Assembly (NCBI RefSeq): GCF_030915385.1
Contig: NZ_CP133268.1
Coordinates: forward strand, 1,612,001 to 1,676,000
Direction of reading: 5' to 3'
DNA: 64,000 nucleotides
From: Neobacillus sp. PS3-12
GTDB taxonomy: Bacteria > Bacillota > Bacilli > Bacillales > Cytobacillaceae
Part shown: positions 1 through 8,192 of the stretch, piece by piece
How the letters are laid out: the number at the start of each line of letters is the position of its first letter
Numbering within the stretch: position 1 is the stretch's first letter
The notes under the pieces: model-generated
What the model was told of the DNA's origin: nothing
What the model saw: the letters and a program-made list of their open reading frames with translations, nothing else
The model's database searches: none
Made by a program: the position numbers and the translations under genes

Positions 1-84
1 GTCAAGTGCAACGAATGCACCGTATGGCTGAATTCCCGTTACCTTACCTTGTAAAATACTTCCAACTTCGATTTTTTCTGACAT
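1..84 (-). CDS. yugI: General stress protein 13 (S1 RNA-binding domain), 5' part only
   Basis: The gene starts at an ATG at position 84 and runs off the left edge, so only its first 28 codons are visible. They read MSEKIEVGSILQGKVTGIQP and continue YGAFVALD, which is the opening strand of an S1/OB-fold as in B. subtilis YugI (general stress protein 13), a ribosome-associated RNA-binding protein. A ribosome binding site (AGGAG) sits seven bases before the ATG. The family assignment rests on this short N-terminus only. Confidence 0.8.
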   Translation of the reverse strand, partial: MSEKIEVGSILQGKVTGIQPYGAFVALD

Positions 85-304
85 GTAAACACTCCTATAT
101 CTAACTAAATTTTATTCATTTTATATATGCAATAAGAAATTATATCACATCAAAAGGAATTTATCAAAAATCGATAGTGAAAATAGAATTAAATTTCATT
201 TAAAATATTACACAATTAACAAAATGTTTTAAATAATTAATAAAAAAATAGGCAAATCAATGTTAAAATGAAAGGAGGTAAATATCTAAAGAGAGGTGTA
301 TTTT

Positions 305-508
305 ATGAGTTCACTTGGTGAAAATATTAAAACGATTCGAGAAAGAAGAAATATGTCCCAGGAAGAACTAGCCCAAAAGTTGAGAATTGGAGCTAAAAAG
401 ATTGATGATTATGAATCTGGAAGACAAGTTCCAAGTAATGAAACACTCTTAAAAATTTCAACAGTTTTAGATATTCCTACATCACAGTTAACCTCTGTTC
501 CTTCTTGA
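305..508 (+). CDS. Small XRE-family DNA-binding protein
   Basis: A 67-residue protein that is almost entirely one Cro/CI-type helix-turn-helix domain: LGENIKTIRERRNMSQEELA supplies the first helices and the recognition helix region follows (IGAKKIDDYESGRQVPS). It is presumably a DNA-binding regulator, with no sensor domain. An in-frame GTG lies nine bases upstream, but the ATG at 305 is better placed behind GAGAGGTG, so I use it. It is a single-gene unit after an AT-rich promoter region and ends at a strong terminator. The regulated target is not visible from the sequence. Confidence 0.85.
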   Translation: MSSLGENIKTIRERRNMSQEELAQKLRIGAKKIDDYESGRQVPSNETLLKISTVLDIPTSQLTSVPS

Positions 509-600
509 GTCTAACTGAAAAAATTTTTTTCTTTGGTATAAAAAAAGGGGGAACTGTCAAACCTTTGAGTATAAGGCTTTCTAGTATTCCCCCTTTTTGA

Positions 601-630
601 AGCGGACAACATTGGTTGCCCGCTTTTTTT
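601..630 (+). terminator. Rho-independent terminator after the XRE gene
   Basis: The ten-base arms AGCGGACAAC and GTTGCCCGCT pair around an ATTG loop with one mismatch, and a run of seven T follows. Just upstream (541-599) the complementary tracts AAAAAGGGGGAA and TTCCCCCTTTTT could form a second, longer hairpin. Confidence 0.85.
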
Positions 631-642
631 GTGCATATCCAT

Positions 643-679
643 AAAAAAACAGGCGAGCCTGAAATAGCGCCTGTTTTTT
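643..679 (-). terminator. Terminator of gndA (works in either direction)
   Basis: ACAGGCG and CGCCTGT form a stem flanked by an A-run on one side and a T-run on the other. It lies directly after the gndA stop codon and can also stop transcription coming from the left. Confidence 0.8.
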
Positions 680-688
680 ACGTATCAC

Positions 689-2101
689 TTAAAGATTTAG
701 CCAATCTGTATGGAATGTACCTTCACGGTCATTTCTTTGATAAGTATGTGCACCAAAATAGTCTCTCTGTGCTTGCAGTAAATTTGCTGGAAGGACCGCA
801 GACCGATAGCTGTCATAATAGGCAATGGCACTTGCTAATCCCGGAACAGGGACGCCTGCTTTAATTGCTAGTGTCACTACTTCCCGAGCCGCTTCCTGAT
901 AATTTTCAACGATCGAATGGAAATACTCATCCAATAATAAATTATCTAAGTTTGGATTACGATCATACGCATCCTTGATATTTTGTAAGAACTGAGCCCG
1001 AATGATACAGCCGCCACGGAAAATCATGGAGATTTCGCCCGGTTTTAAATTCCAATTGTATTCTTCTGAGGCAACTTTCAACTGGGAAAAGCCTTGGGCA
1101 TAAGACACAATTTTACTTAAATACAAAGACTTACGAATAAGTTCTATGAAATCTTTTTTATTTCCGGAAAACTCTTGTTTAGCTGGACCTTGAAGGATAT
1201 TACTAGCCCTCACACGTTCCTCTTTCATGGCAGAAATGAAACGGGCAAAAACAGACTCAGTAATAATAGAAAGCGGAATGCCAAGATCGAGTGCACTTTG
1301 ACTAGTCCACTTTCCTGTTCCTTTTTGACCAGCTGTGTCTAGGATAACATCAACTAATGGCTTTCCTGTTTCTGGATCTTTTTTTGTAAAAATATCTGCG
1401 GTTATTTCAATAAGATAGCTGTCAAGTTCACCTTTGTTCCATTCCGCAAAAGTTTCATGAAGTTCATCCGTTGATAACCCAAGAAGTTGTTTCATTAAAT
1501 GATATGTCTCGCAAATTAATTGCATATCGGAATACTCAATTCCATTATGAACCATTTTTACATAATGTCCCGCACCATTAGGTCCGATATATGTACAACA
1601 TGGATCTCCGTTAACCTTCGCTGAAATAGCCGTTAACATTGGTCCAACAGCATCGTAAGCTTCTTTTTGACCGCTTGGCATTATGGCAGGTCCTTTTAGG
1701 GCACCTTCCTCACCGCCTGATACTCCTGCGCCAATAAAGAGAAAACCTTTTTCCTCTAGCTCTTTATTTCTACGGATAGTATCCTGATAGAAGCTATTTC
1801 CGCCATCAATAAGGATGTCCCCTTTATCGAGGTATGGAAGGAGTGATTCAATTGCTTTGTCGGTAATTGCCCCGGCATTCACCATCAATAGAATTTTACG
1901 AGGGCTTTCTAACGATTGAATAAATTCTTCAATATTCGCTGTTCCAAAAAGCTTTTTCCCTGGATTGTGGTCAATTACTTCCTTTACCTTTTCAGCAGAA
2001 AGGTCGTACATTGAAACAGAGAACCCTTTACTTTCAAAATTTAAAGCAAGGCTTCTTCCCATTACACCAACGCCAACTACACCAATATTTTGTTTTCCCA
2101 A
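689..2101 (-). CDS. gndA: 6-phosphogluconate dehydrogenase, decarboxylating
   Basis: Oxidises 6-phosphogluconate to ribulose 5-phosphate and CO2 in the cytosolic pentose phosphate pathway. The protein has an N-terminal Rossmann motif (GVVGVGVMG), the family signature [13 protein letters not shown] near residue 125, and the catalytic-lysine segment [13 protein letters not shown] near residue 180. It ends with the [12 protein letters not shown] tail that closes the neighbouring subunit's active site. Its 470 residues match B. subtilis GndA (YqjI). The frame stays open to a TTG at 2119, but the TTG at 2101 has AAGGGA at the right distance and gives the canonical start MGKQNIG. It appears to be transcribed alone. 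Confidence 0.95.
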   Translation of the reverse strand: MGKQNIGVVGVGVMGRSLALNFESKGFSVSMYDLSAEKVKEVIDHNPGKKLFGTANIEEFIQSLESPRKILLMVNAGAITDKAIESLLPYLDKGDILIDGGNSFYQDTIRRNKELEEKGFLFIGAGVSGGEEGALKGPAIMPSGQKEAYDAVGPMLTAISAKVNGDPCCTYIGPNGAGHYVKMVHNGIEYSDMQLICETYHLMKQLLGLSTDELHETFAEWNKGELDSYLIEITADIFTKKDPETGKPLVDVILDTAGQKGTGKWTSQSALDLGIPLSIITESVFARFISAMKEERVRASNILQGPAKQEFSGNKKDFIELIRKSLYLSKIVSYAQGFSQLKVASEEYNWNLKPGEISMIFRGGCIIRAQFLQNIKDAYDRNPNLDNLLLDEYFHSIVENYQEAAREVVTLAIKAGVPVPGLASAIAYYDSYRSAVLPANLLQAQRDYFGAHTYQRNDREGTFHTDWLNL

Positions 2102-2259
2102 ACTAAAACGTCCCTTCAAAGATGATAAAATTTTTGGTCATTATCATTATAGTTCGCAGTTTTTCTTTAAACAAACCTCAAGCTTCCATAGAAGAAAAGT
2201 TTTTTCCAAGAATATTATTTTCACTGCCTATTGTCTTTATCCATTAACGATTGCTTCTT

Positions 2260-3456
2260 TTATTTTACCAATAAAGTCTCTAATAATTTCTCTCCTGTCA
2301 TGAGGGCTTCTCCGCCTCCCTGGGCAAAAGTTTCATTTCCTCCTCCTCTTCCATTGATCAGCTTCAAAGCATCAGCGATCAGAAGTTTCATATTTTGACT
2401 GGCATCTTGCCCTCTAGCACCTACAACTTGCAACTTGCCCTCATTTTCAGAAACAAATAGTACATTAGCGAGTTGCTCTTTTGAGATGATTAGTCGGGCA
2501 AGTTTTTGCAGTTCTTGAATCGTTCTGCCCTTAAAAACACTACTGATAAGTTTCTCCTCATTTAGAGAACTGCTGTCATCCAATAATTCATCGGCTTCAT
2601 AAGAGAGAAGTTTTCCCCTTGCATCTTCAAGCAATTTTTCCAAATCCTTTTGGGTTTGCAGCATTCTTAAAACAGCAGTTTCCATATCTTTTTCTTGTGA
2701 GCTTAACAGCTTTGTTAACTCCAAGAGCACTTTTTGTTTTTGTTGGAATTGGGTTAGAACCCGTTCCCCGCAAACAAATTGCACACGCACTTTCTTCTTT
2801 TGCTTTTCCCAATCTAAAATTTTCACGGCACGAACCTGGCCTGTGGTACTTGGATGTGTTCCTCCGCACCCGTTATAATCAAAATCTGGAATAATAACTA
2901 GACGAATATCTTCTTTTACCTTTGTCTCTTTACGAAGAGGATACTGCGATAATTCGGCTTCATCCACCCATTTTGCCTCAATTACTTTATTTTCGAGAAT
3001 AATCTGATTGGCAAGCTTTTCTGCCAGGACTGCTTCCTCATCTAAAAGGTCCTCAGTATCAAGGTCGATTGTTAATACTTCATTTCCAAGGTGAAACCCT
3101 ACTGTTCTGTATTGAAATAATTGATCAAACGCTGCTGATAATATATGCTGACCGGCATGCTGCTGCATATGGTCAAAACGTCTTTGCCAATCGATTCTGC
3201 CTATTACTTCTTTTTCTGGCACGTCGATAGGATGCTCAAGAAAGTGACGAATCTCTCCATCTATCTCCTCAACATTAAAAACCTTTCCGCCATCTATCGT
3301 ACCCACATCGTGCGGCTGGCCGCCTCCAGTTGGATAGAAGGCAGTTTGACTCAATACTATGTAAATGCGTCCCTCAGTGTCCTTTTCCTCCTTCACAACC
3401 TTTGCTGAAAACTCTTGGGTATATGCATCCTGGTAAAATAGTTTAGTTTCCATCAT
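2260..3456 (-). CDS. Alanyl-tRNA editing protein, AlaX-L type
   Basis: A free-standing editing enzyme that hydrolyses mischarged Ser- or Gly-tRNA(Ala). It has the zinc motifs of AlaRS editing domains, HAGQH at residues 100-104 and CGGTH at 197-201, and the YPTGGGQPHD segment near residue 41. A helical linker follows, then a C-terminal DHHA1 domain with the glycine-rich NGRGGGNETFAQGG. That makes it the long AlaX-L class. There is no aminoacylation domain. The start ATG follows AGGGAGAG. It lies alone on the minus strand between gndA and a coat-like gene. Confidence 0.88.
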   Translation of the reverse strand: MMETKLFYQDAYTQEFSAKVVKEEKDTEGRIYIVLSQTAFYPTGGGQPHDVGTIDGGKVFNVEEIDGEIRHFLEHPIDVPEKEVIGRIDWQRRFDHMQQHAGQHILSAAFDQLFQYRTVGFHLGNEVLTIDLDTEDLLDEEAVLAEKLANQIILENKVIEAKWVDEAELSQYPLRKETKVKEDIRLVIIPDFDYNGCGGTHPSTTGQVRAVKILDWEKQKKKVRVQFVCGERVLTQFQQKQKVLLELTKLLSSQEKDMETAVLRMLQTQKDLEKLLEDARGKLLSYEADELLDDSSSLNEEKLISSVFKGRTIQELQKLARLIISKEQLANVLFVSENEGKLQVVGARGQDASQNMKLLIADALKLINGRGGGNETFAQGGGEALMTGEKLLETLLVK

Positions 3457-3507
3457 GTGGCTCTCTCCCTTTAATCAGTCGTCTTCTTCCAATTTAGTAT
3501 ATATTCC

Positions 3508-3544
3508 CAAAAAAACAAAGCTACCCATCATGAAGGATAGGTAG
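3508..3544 (-). terminator. Terminator of the GYPQ-repeat gene
   Basis: CTACCCATC pairs with GATAGGTAG apart from one mismatch. On the minus strand a run of seven T interrupted by one G follows the stem. Confidence 0.7.
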
Positions 3545-3573
3545 TGATAAAGGGATTATTACTATTTTTTTAT

Positions 3574-3987
3574 TTATTTAGAGCGTTTTCCGAAAGTCTG
3601 CATGCCTGTTTGTGGAAATCCACCTGTTTGTGGGAAGCCGCCTGTTTGTGGAAATCCACCTGTTTGTGGATAGCCGCCTGTTTGTGGAAATCCACCTGTT
3701 TGTGGATAGCCGCCCATTTGCTGTTGGCCCATTTGTGGATAGCCCATATGCGGGTACCCTCCATGATGAGGATGTGGATGGTGATGGTGGTGGTGAGGAT
3801 AACCTCCCATTGTATGTGGATATCCTGTGTATCCACCCATCATGCCTGGATAGCCTGTATGAGACATTCCTGGCATCATGCCTGGGTAACCGCCTGCCAT
3901 TTGCGGATAACCCATTTGTTGTTGACCCATTTGTGGATAGCCTGTTCCTGGAAAACCACCAGGAAATTGTCTAGTTTCTTTTCCCAA
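3574..3987 (-). CDS. Gly/Tyr/Pro/Gln-rich repeat protein, possible spore surface protein
   Basis: A 137-residue low-complexity protein with no recognisable fold. The N-terminal two thirds are GYPQM and GYPGMM repeats. The middle has a histidine block (HHHHHH then PHPHH). The C-terminal third is a run of hexapeptides GG(F/Y)PQT, which gives an exact 18-bp DNA minisatellite at about 3600-3715. It starts at TTG 3987 behind GGGGAG. The composition recalls Gly/Tyr-rich spore coat and inner-coat proteins of bacilli, but that role is inference. The histidine block could bind metal. Repeat number is likely to vary between strains. Confidence 0.75.
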   Translation of the reverse strand: MGKETRQFPGGFPGTGYPQMGQQQMGYPQMAGGYPGMMPGMSHTGYPGMMGGYTGYPHTMGGYPHHHHHHPHPHHGGYPHMGYPQMGQQQMGGYPQTGGFPQTGGYPQTGGFPQTGGFPQTGGFPQTGMQTFGKRSK

Positions 3988-4076
3988 TCTAATCTCTCCC
4001 CTATATCAATGTACAAGATAGTGTATGTCCATAGGTGCAAAGAGGACTAGACTTAAACCTAAGTAACGTAAATTTT

Positions 4077-4628
4077 TTACTTCTTTTCGTCCTGAGATTT
4101 TTTTTGACCTGCCTGTTTATTGTTACTAATTTCACCACAGGCAATTCTTTTTCCTGAATCGCCCGAAGGCTGTGTCATCCCGTCATCCTTTTTTTCGTCG
4201 ATCACAATCGATGTTCCCTCTTTTGTAAACAAGGACTTTTTTCCACTTTTTAGCGTTACATTTGGTGCCATCAGATCAGCACTAACACTTCCATCATCCT
4301 CAACAATTAAGTTTGGAAGGTCCCCGGCATCTGCACCTTTAGGGTGTAAAAGTCCATGATCCTTCTGTTCTGGATTAAAGTGATTCCCCGCCGATTGGAA
4401 TTCAGGTGCCTCACATTTTCCTTTTTCATGGATATGTATAGCATGAACACCGGGATTCAGGCCTTTTAGTTTCACTTGAACTTTCACACCACTTGATTGT
4501 TCAGCTAAATTTATTTTTCCTAAAGAATCACCTACCGCATTAAACATCTCAACATCGACCTTCGTCGGGTTCTGTTGTGCACATCCAGCCAGTAACAGGA
4601 AAGGGATGATTACCCATTTTCTCTTCAT
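4077..4628 (-). CDS. Cu/Zn superoxide dismutase-like lipoprotein with altered metal ligands
   Basis: A SodC-family lipoprotein (lipobox LLAGC, Cys16) anchored outside the membrane. Copper ligands H65 and H67 (HIHEKGKC), the bridging H83 (GNHFNP) and zinc ligands H91 and D103 (AGDLPN) are kept. However, the usual zinc His before AGDL is D100, and the usual fourth copper His (VIHEK in relatives) is D144 in VIDEKKDD. The disulfide cysteines C72 and C164 and the RIACG signature remain. B. subtilis YojM also lacks two copper ligands, but different ones, so this is a separate departure. Dismutase activity is doubtful. A Lys/Gln-rich tail follows the domain. Confidence 0.88.
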   Translation of the reverse strand: MKRKWVIIPFLLLAGCAQQNPTKVDVEMFNAVGDSLGKINLAEQSSGVKVQVKLKGLNPGVHAIHIHEKGKCEAPEFQSAGNHFNPEQKDHGLLHPKGADAGDLPNLIVEDDGSVSADLMAPNVTLKSGKKSLFTKEGTSIVIDEKKDDGMTQPSGDSGKRIACGEISNNKQAGQKKSQDEKK

Positions 4629-4709
4629 ACGATGTAACCCTCCAAAAAGAGCAATTTGCGATTAGTATGACCGAATAAGGTATTTATATGCGAAAAAAAA
4701 GGAACAGCG

Positions 4710-4916
4710 TTAACTGTCCCAAAATTGTCGTTCAGATTCGAGTTTTTCTTCAAGTTCTTTTGCCTTTTTTGCTTCACGCTTGGAATAAGAGATGATAAGC
4801 CTCATGGTGATCACAGCAGCGATCATAAAAATAACTAAACTTATGACCGCAGGGATATATTCTCTTTTATCCTCAGGAAAGTATAAAAACAAGGATAGCA
4901 CGTACCATTGACTCAT
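4710..4916 (-). CDS. Small single-pass membrane protein
   Basis: A 68-residue protein with a weakly hydrophobic N-terminus, one clear membrane segment near residues 22-44 (IPAVISLVIFMIAAVITMRL) and a charged helical tail (KREAKKAKELEEKLESER) that should face the cytoplasm as a short coiled coil. AGAGG precedes the ATG by about nine bases. No family is recognised and the neighbours give no hint beyond being envelope lipoproteins. Confidence 0.7.
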   Translation of the reverse strand: MSQWYVLSLFLYFPEDKREYIPAVISLVIFMIAAVITMRLIISYSKREAKKAKELEEKLESERQFWDS

Positions 4917-5005
4917 TTAGCTCATCCTCTCGTAAAAGGAGTCTCATGGAGATAATTATATCAACAGCCTGACTAGGTTCCAAGTTTTTAACCTTCGACT
5001 AGTGT

Positions 5006-5752
5006 TTATTGGAGAACATTTATTTTTTGAATAATCACATCTTCTTTCGGTTTGTCCTGTGGATCTACTGGAGTTGCCGCAATTTTATCGACTACATCCA
5101 TTCCTTCCACCACTTGCCCAAATACAGTATGGCGGTGATCCAACCACGGGGTGCCGCCCTCTTTTTTGTACTCATTGATAATTTCGTCTGGATAGCCTGC
5201 TTTTTTCATTTGATCAATCATGGAAGGATCTACTTTCGTTTTTTGGACAATAAAAAATTGACTTCCATTCGTGTTTGCACCAGCATTAGCCATTGATAGT
5301 GCTCCACGGATATTAAACAGATGGTCGGAGAATTCATCTTCAAATGGATGGCCGTAAATACTCTCGCCGCCGGTACCATTTCCTTTTGGGTCTCCGCCTT
5401 GAATCATAAAGTCCTTGATTACCCGATGAAAGATAAGTCCATTATAATAGCCTTCCTGGCTGTGCTTTATAAAGTTTTCGACTGCTTTGGGGGCATCTTT
5501 AGGAAAAAGCTTAATTTTGATGGTCCCCATAGAAGTTTGCATTTCAACCAATTTTTCATCAGCAGAGACTTCTGTTGTTAATTGTGGAAAAGAGTTGGTC
5601 ACTGTATTTTTCCCTTCTTTCTTTGACACTGTTGTTGAATTCGTTTTTGAATCATCTTTTTTCGTTTCTTGCTTCTGATTACTTGTCCCACATGCACCAA
5701 GAAGAAGCATGACTACGACTATAGACATAAGTATCTTCAACTTTTTTGACAA
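5006..5752 (-). CDS. Cyclophilin-type peptidyl-prolyl isomerase lipoprotein
   Basis: Catalyses cis-trans isomerisation of Xaa-Pro bonds, here on the outer face of the membrane. A signal peptide ends in the lipobox LLGAC (Cys21). A Ser/Thr/Lys-rich linker of about 40 residues follows, then a complete cyclophilin domain with [19 protein letters not shown] around residues 108-126 and the NGSQFFIV segment. It is the secreted counterpart of cytoplasmic PpiB. The start is TTG 5752, behind GGAGG. It is monocistronic, divergent from kapB. Confidence 0.92.
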   Translation of the reverse strand: MSKKLKILMSIVVVMLLLGACGTSNQKQETKKDDSKTNSTTVSKKEGKNTVTNSFPQLTTEVSADEKLVEMQTSMGTIKIKLFPKDAPKAVENFIKHSQEGYYNGLIFHRVIKDFMIQGGDPKGNGTGGESIYGHPFEDEFSDHLFNIRGALSMANAGANTNGSQFFIVQKTKVDPSMIDQMKKAGYPDEIINEYKKEGGTPWLDHRHTVFGQVVEGMDVVDKIAATPVDPQDKPKEDVIIQKINVLQ

Positions 5753-5870
5753 TTATCATCCCTCCGGCATTTTTCGTTTAAATAGCTAAAAACATTTTAT
5801 CATTTTGATTTTTAAATATCATCCTTCATAATAGAGAAGATAAGGTTTTGGTTTTTTATGAGGAGGTTTT

Positions 5871-6254
5871 ATGATGCCCGAATTTCAAATCGGTGATAAA
5901 GTAACAGCTATTTATAAAACAGGAAAATATATTGGAGAAATAACCGAGGAACGCACGCAGCATTATTTAGTAAGAGTTTTAGCAGTGCTTACCCACCCAA
6001 TGCAAGGCGACCTGCACCATCCGAAGAATGCCAGTGTAGATATTTTTCATGAGCGTCGTGCTCTTGCTAATAGGGAACAAACAAACGTCCCCAAACAAAT
6101 GGTCAAACATTTTCATGATGAAATTCCTAATTATCAGGAATCTTTAAAGGCAGCAGTGGACAAAATGAAAAAAGAATGTACTGAAGCCAATTCAGCCTGG
6201 GGAGAAAAAAGCCTAGAAATCATAGAAGGATTGGAAAAGAGTTATTTTAAGTAA
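5871..6254 (+). CDS. kapB: Kinase-associated protein B
   Basis: KapB is required for KinB-dependent phosphate flow into the sporulation phosphorelay in B. subtilis. The 127-residue protein begins with a small beta-rich module (FQIGDKVTAIYKTGKYIGEI) and contains the family segment VLAVLTHPMQGDLHHP, followed by a helical C-terminus. In B. subtilis it lies directly after kinB. Here no kinase gene is beside it, but kapD faces it across a shared terminator. Either ATG of the ATGATG at 5871 could start translation; the second has the better distance from GGAGG. Confidence 0.88.
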   Translation: MMPEFQIGDKVTAIYKTGKYIGEITEERTQHYLVRVLAVLTHPMQGDLHHPKNASVDIFHERRALANREQTNVPKQMVKHFHDEIPNYQESLKAAVDKMKKECTEANSAWGEKSLEIIEGLEKSYFK

Positions 6255-6264
6255 GAAGCAAAAT

Positions 6265-6300
6265 AAAAGACCAAATCGTTTAGTGGATTTGGTCCTTTTA
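6265..6300. terminator. Shared terminator of kapB and kapD
   Basis: GACCAAATC and GATTTGGTC form a perfect nine-base stem with A-rich sequence on the left and TTTT on the right. It lies between two convergent genes and can act in both directions. Confidence 0.85.
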
Positions 6301-6921
6301 TACAAATTCATTTAATAGCTTTGAAAAATCAACACGATCGCCAATTGTTGTTGGTTTTGGCTTTTCTAAATATTCTTTATCTTTCTCAACCAATCTGAAG
6401 ATATTATAGGTGGTTAATGCATCATCAAGGGCCCGATGGTGCCTTCCCGTTCCTTCTTTTCCATACTCCTGGACAGCCTTCCATAAACCAGTTTGATTTT
6501 GATCACCAAAGAATCGTTTATATTCCATCGATAGATCAACTTCAACAGCTTTAAACGGAAAAGAAGTGTTTGCATGCTGGCAATTTTGTCTTAATACTTT
6601 CATATCCATATTGCCCCATGTCACAATGACATTATCATAATTCATATTATAATCTGCCATTTTCTTTACAAGTTCCAAAAAAGGAATCCCTTTATCAACC
6701 TGCTCCTGTGAAATATGTAAAAATGATTTGCAGCGTTCTGAGAGTATTGGGAACTTAATTGGGGTCACAAACGATGAAAACTGGTCTACAATCTTATCAT
6801 TTATTACTGAAACAATACCTACCTCGATGATTTCTGGGAAAAAGTTTTTTACTCGAACATGTTTTTCAGGCATGGTAAACTCAAAATCTATAAATAAATG
6901 CTGACGGCGTTCTTTCATCAT
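6298..6921 (-). CDS. kapD: Exonuclease-family inhibitor of the KinA sporulation pathway
   Basis: A DEDDh-type 3'-5' exonuclease-fold protein like the DNA polymerase III epsilon domain. The first acidic pair is in FIDFEFTMPE near residue 11, and HHRALDDA near residue 170 holds the catalytic His and last Asp. In B. subtilis KapD inhibits the KinA pathway to sporulation. The open frame extends six codons upstream, but the ATGATG at 6921 sits behind AAAGGTGG and gives the usual N-terminus. It is convergent with kapB, which argues that the two remain functionally linked. Confidence 0.87.
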   Translation of the reverse strand: MMKERRQHLFIDFEFTMPEKHVRVKNFFPEIIEVGIVSVINDKIVDQFSSFVTPIKFPILSERCKSFLHISQEQVDKGIPFLELVKKMADYNMNYDNVIVTWGNMDMKVLRQNCQHANTSFPFKAVEVDLSMEYKRFFGDQNQTGLWKAVQEYGKEGTGRHHRALDDALTTYNIFRLVEKDKEYLEKPKPTTIGDRVDFSKLLNEFV

Positions 6922-7032
6922 TTCACCACCTTTTAACATTTCACATGATTATAAATTGGTACTTTTATCACCTTTAGATATTAATCATTATATCATGAAA
7001 CCCCATAAAATTTTTAATTTTTATACAAAATA

Positions 7033-7061
7033 TAAAAGGGATGGAACCAATTTCCATCCCT
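7033..7061 (-). terminator. Terminator of menI
   Basis: GGGATGGAA pairs with TTCCATCCC around a short loop just after the menI stop, and on the minus strand the sequence continues TTTTATATTTTG. Confidence 0.8.
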
Positions 7062-7069
7062 CTAAAAAG

Positions 7070-7459
7070 TTAATCTTTATTGATGTTCAAAACAGCAATT
7101 GTGCATCTCGAAACACTTATTAATCGATCTTGTTCATCTGTAATTTTTATGTCCCAAACCATGGTTGTTTTTCCCCGATGCAGGACTGTTCCAGTAGCGG
7201 TCACATAGCCGTCTTTTTTCGAACGTATATGATTAGCGTTAATTTCCAGTCCTACAACTCCCTGGGTACTTTTATCGACGAGTTCATAGGCACCAACACT
7301 TGCGACTGTTTCTGCCAGAGCAACAGACGCCCCGCCGTGTAACAATCCAAATGGCTGATGTGTTCTTCCGTCAACAGGCATTGTTGCAATGACCTTTCCT
7401 TTTTCCAAAAGTTTGATTTCAATGCCTAACGTATCCAGTAACGTTTTTTTATTCTCCAT
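7070..7459 (-). CDS. menI: Hotdog-fold acyl-CoA thioesterase (DHNA-CoA thioesterase type)
   Basis: A PaaI/MenI-family thioesterase of 129 residues that closely resembles B. subtilis YuxO, the 1,4-dihydroxy-2-naphthoyl-CoA hydrolase of menaquinone synthesis. The segment PFGLLHGGASVALAETVAS carries the HGG loop and the catalytic Glu, and VGLEINANH follows. The exact substrate cannot be proven from sequence and no other men genes are nearby, but the alignment runs over the full length. It starts at an ATG after a weak AGG-type ribosome site. Confidence 0.85.
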   Translation of the reverse strand: MENKKTLLDTLGIEIKLLEKGKVIATMPVDGRTHQPFGLLHGGASVALAETVASVGAYELVDKSTQGVVGLEINANHIRSKKDGYVTATGTVLHRGKTTMVWDIKITDEQDRLISVSRCTIAVLNINKD

Positions 7460-7566
7460 TTAAATACCTCCATATGTAAAAAATAACACCTGTAATCACT
7501 TGGTTTTTCGAGATACTATTTAATGTCCCTAATAAAGGGCAACTCATAAAAATGAGGTGGACAGCC

Positions 7567-7746
7567 ATGGAAGTAAGAGAAGGCTTAATCCCAACGATTC
7601 TTGGAACGGCAGTAACCGCGGCAGGTATCGCTATGAAACAAAACCGCAGCATAGATAAAATGTATTCGAATACCATCTTTGGATTTGGCCTCGCACATAT
7701 TGTGTTAGGGGCAATCGACTTAATCGAGCATCGAAATGAGTTCTAG
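7567..7746 (+). CDS. Small hydrophobic protein of unknown function
   Basis: A 59-residue protein (MEVREGLIPTILGTAVTAAG at the start) with two probable membrane-inserted stretches, around residues 7-22 and 37-52, and a polar C-terminus (DLIEHRNEF). The ATG at 7567 is chosen over one fifteen bases upstream because GAGGTGG precedes it at proper spacing. An opposite-strand frame covers the same bases but has no ribosome site. It is monocistronic and convergent with the GYPG-repeat gene. No function is assigned. Confidence 0.7.
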   Translation: MEVREGLIPTILGTAVTAAGIAMKQNRSIDKMYSNTIFGFGLAHIVLGAIDLIEHRNEF

Positions 7747-7780
7747 AGTATACACTTTTCCATTTTAACCTATTTTTGCT

Positions 7781-7833
7781 AAAAAACAGAAAGAAACAGC
7801 TTCAAGAAATTGAGGCTGTTTCTTCGTTTTTTT
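7781..7833. terminator. Terminator between two convergent genes
   Basis: GAAACAGC and GCTGTTTC form an eight-base stem with a 14-base loop. A T-rich run follows on each strand, so it can serve both the small hydrophobic-protein gene and the GYPG gene. Confidence 0.8.
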
Positions 7834-8092
7834 AATAAAAACCCATACCTGGATATCCGCCAAAACCCATACCTGGATATCCCATTGGACCAAACCCAGG
7901 ATAACCAAAACCTGGATATCCCATTGGACCAAACCCAGGATAACCAAAACCAGGGTATCCCCATGGGCGACTAACTAAAGCTCCGCCAAGTAATCCCCCT
8001 AAAAACCCTAATCCGCCTACCGCTAGTGGCAGACCGAAACCAAAAAATCTTTGATCGTGTATAGGGGGCACGTTTCTATAATATGGATACAT
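7832..8092 (-). CDS. GYPGF/GYPGM-repeat protein with one hydrophobic segment
   Basis: An 86-residue protein. Residues 17-40 form a glycine-rich hydrophobic stretch (FGFGLPLAVGGLGFLGGLLG), and the rest is built from GYPGFG, PMGYPGFG and GGYPGMG repeats. At DNA level a direct repeat of about 39 bp occurs twice within 7860-7960. It starts at an ATG after AAGGAGG. It resembles the other Gly/Tyr/Pro-rich protein at 3.6-4.0 kb in composition but not in repeat unit. A spore-surface or envelope role is possible but unproven. Confidence 0.75.
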   Translation of the reverse strand: MYPYYRNVPPIHDQRFFGFGLPLAVGGLGFLGGLLGGALVSRPWGYPGFGYPGFGPMGYPGFGYPGFGPMGYPGMGFGGYPGMGFY

Positions 8093-8192
8093 TCGAGCTT
8101 TTCCTCCTTTTCATCTGCACTTGCCTACATTATTTCATATGCGGCGGCAGCTGCTTTTGAGTGGGCTCTACTTATTAAGGGGAAAATGAATT

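Noticed and set aside
3570..4050. Frames of 88, 120 and 168 residues over the GYPQ-repeat gene.
   Set aside because: They arise because the 18-bp repeat keeps every frame open; only the frame with the TTG start behind GGGGAG has a ribosome site and a plausible composition.
7449..7676. A 75-residue minus-strand frame opposite the small hydrophobic-protein gene.
   Set aside because: It overlaps the menI start region, lacks a ribosome site, and the plus-strand frame with GAGGTGG is clearly better.
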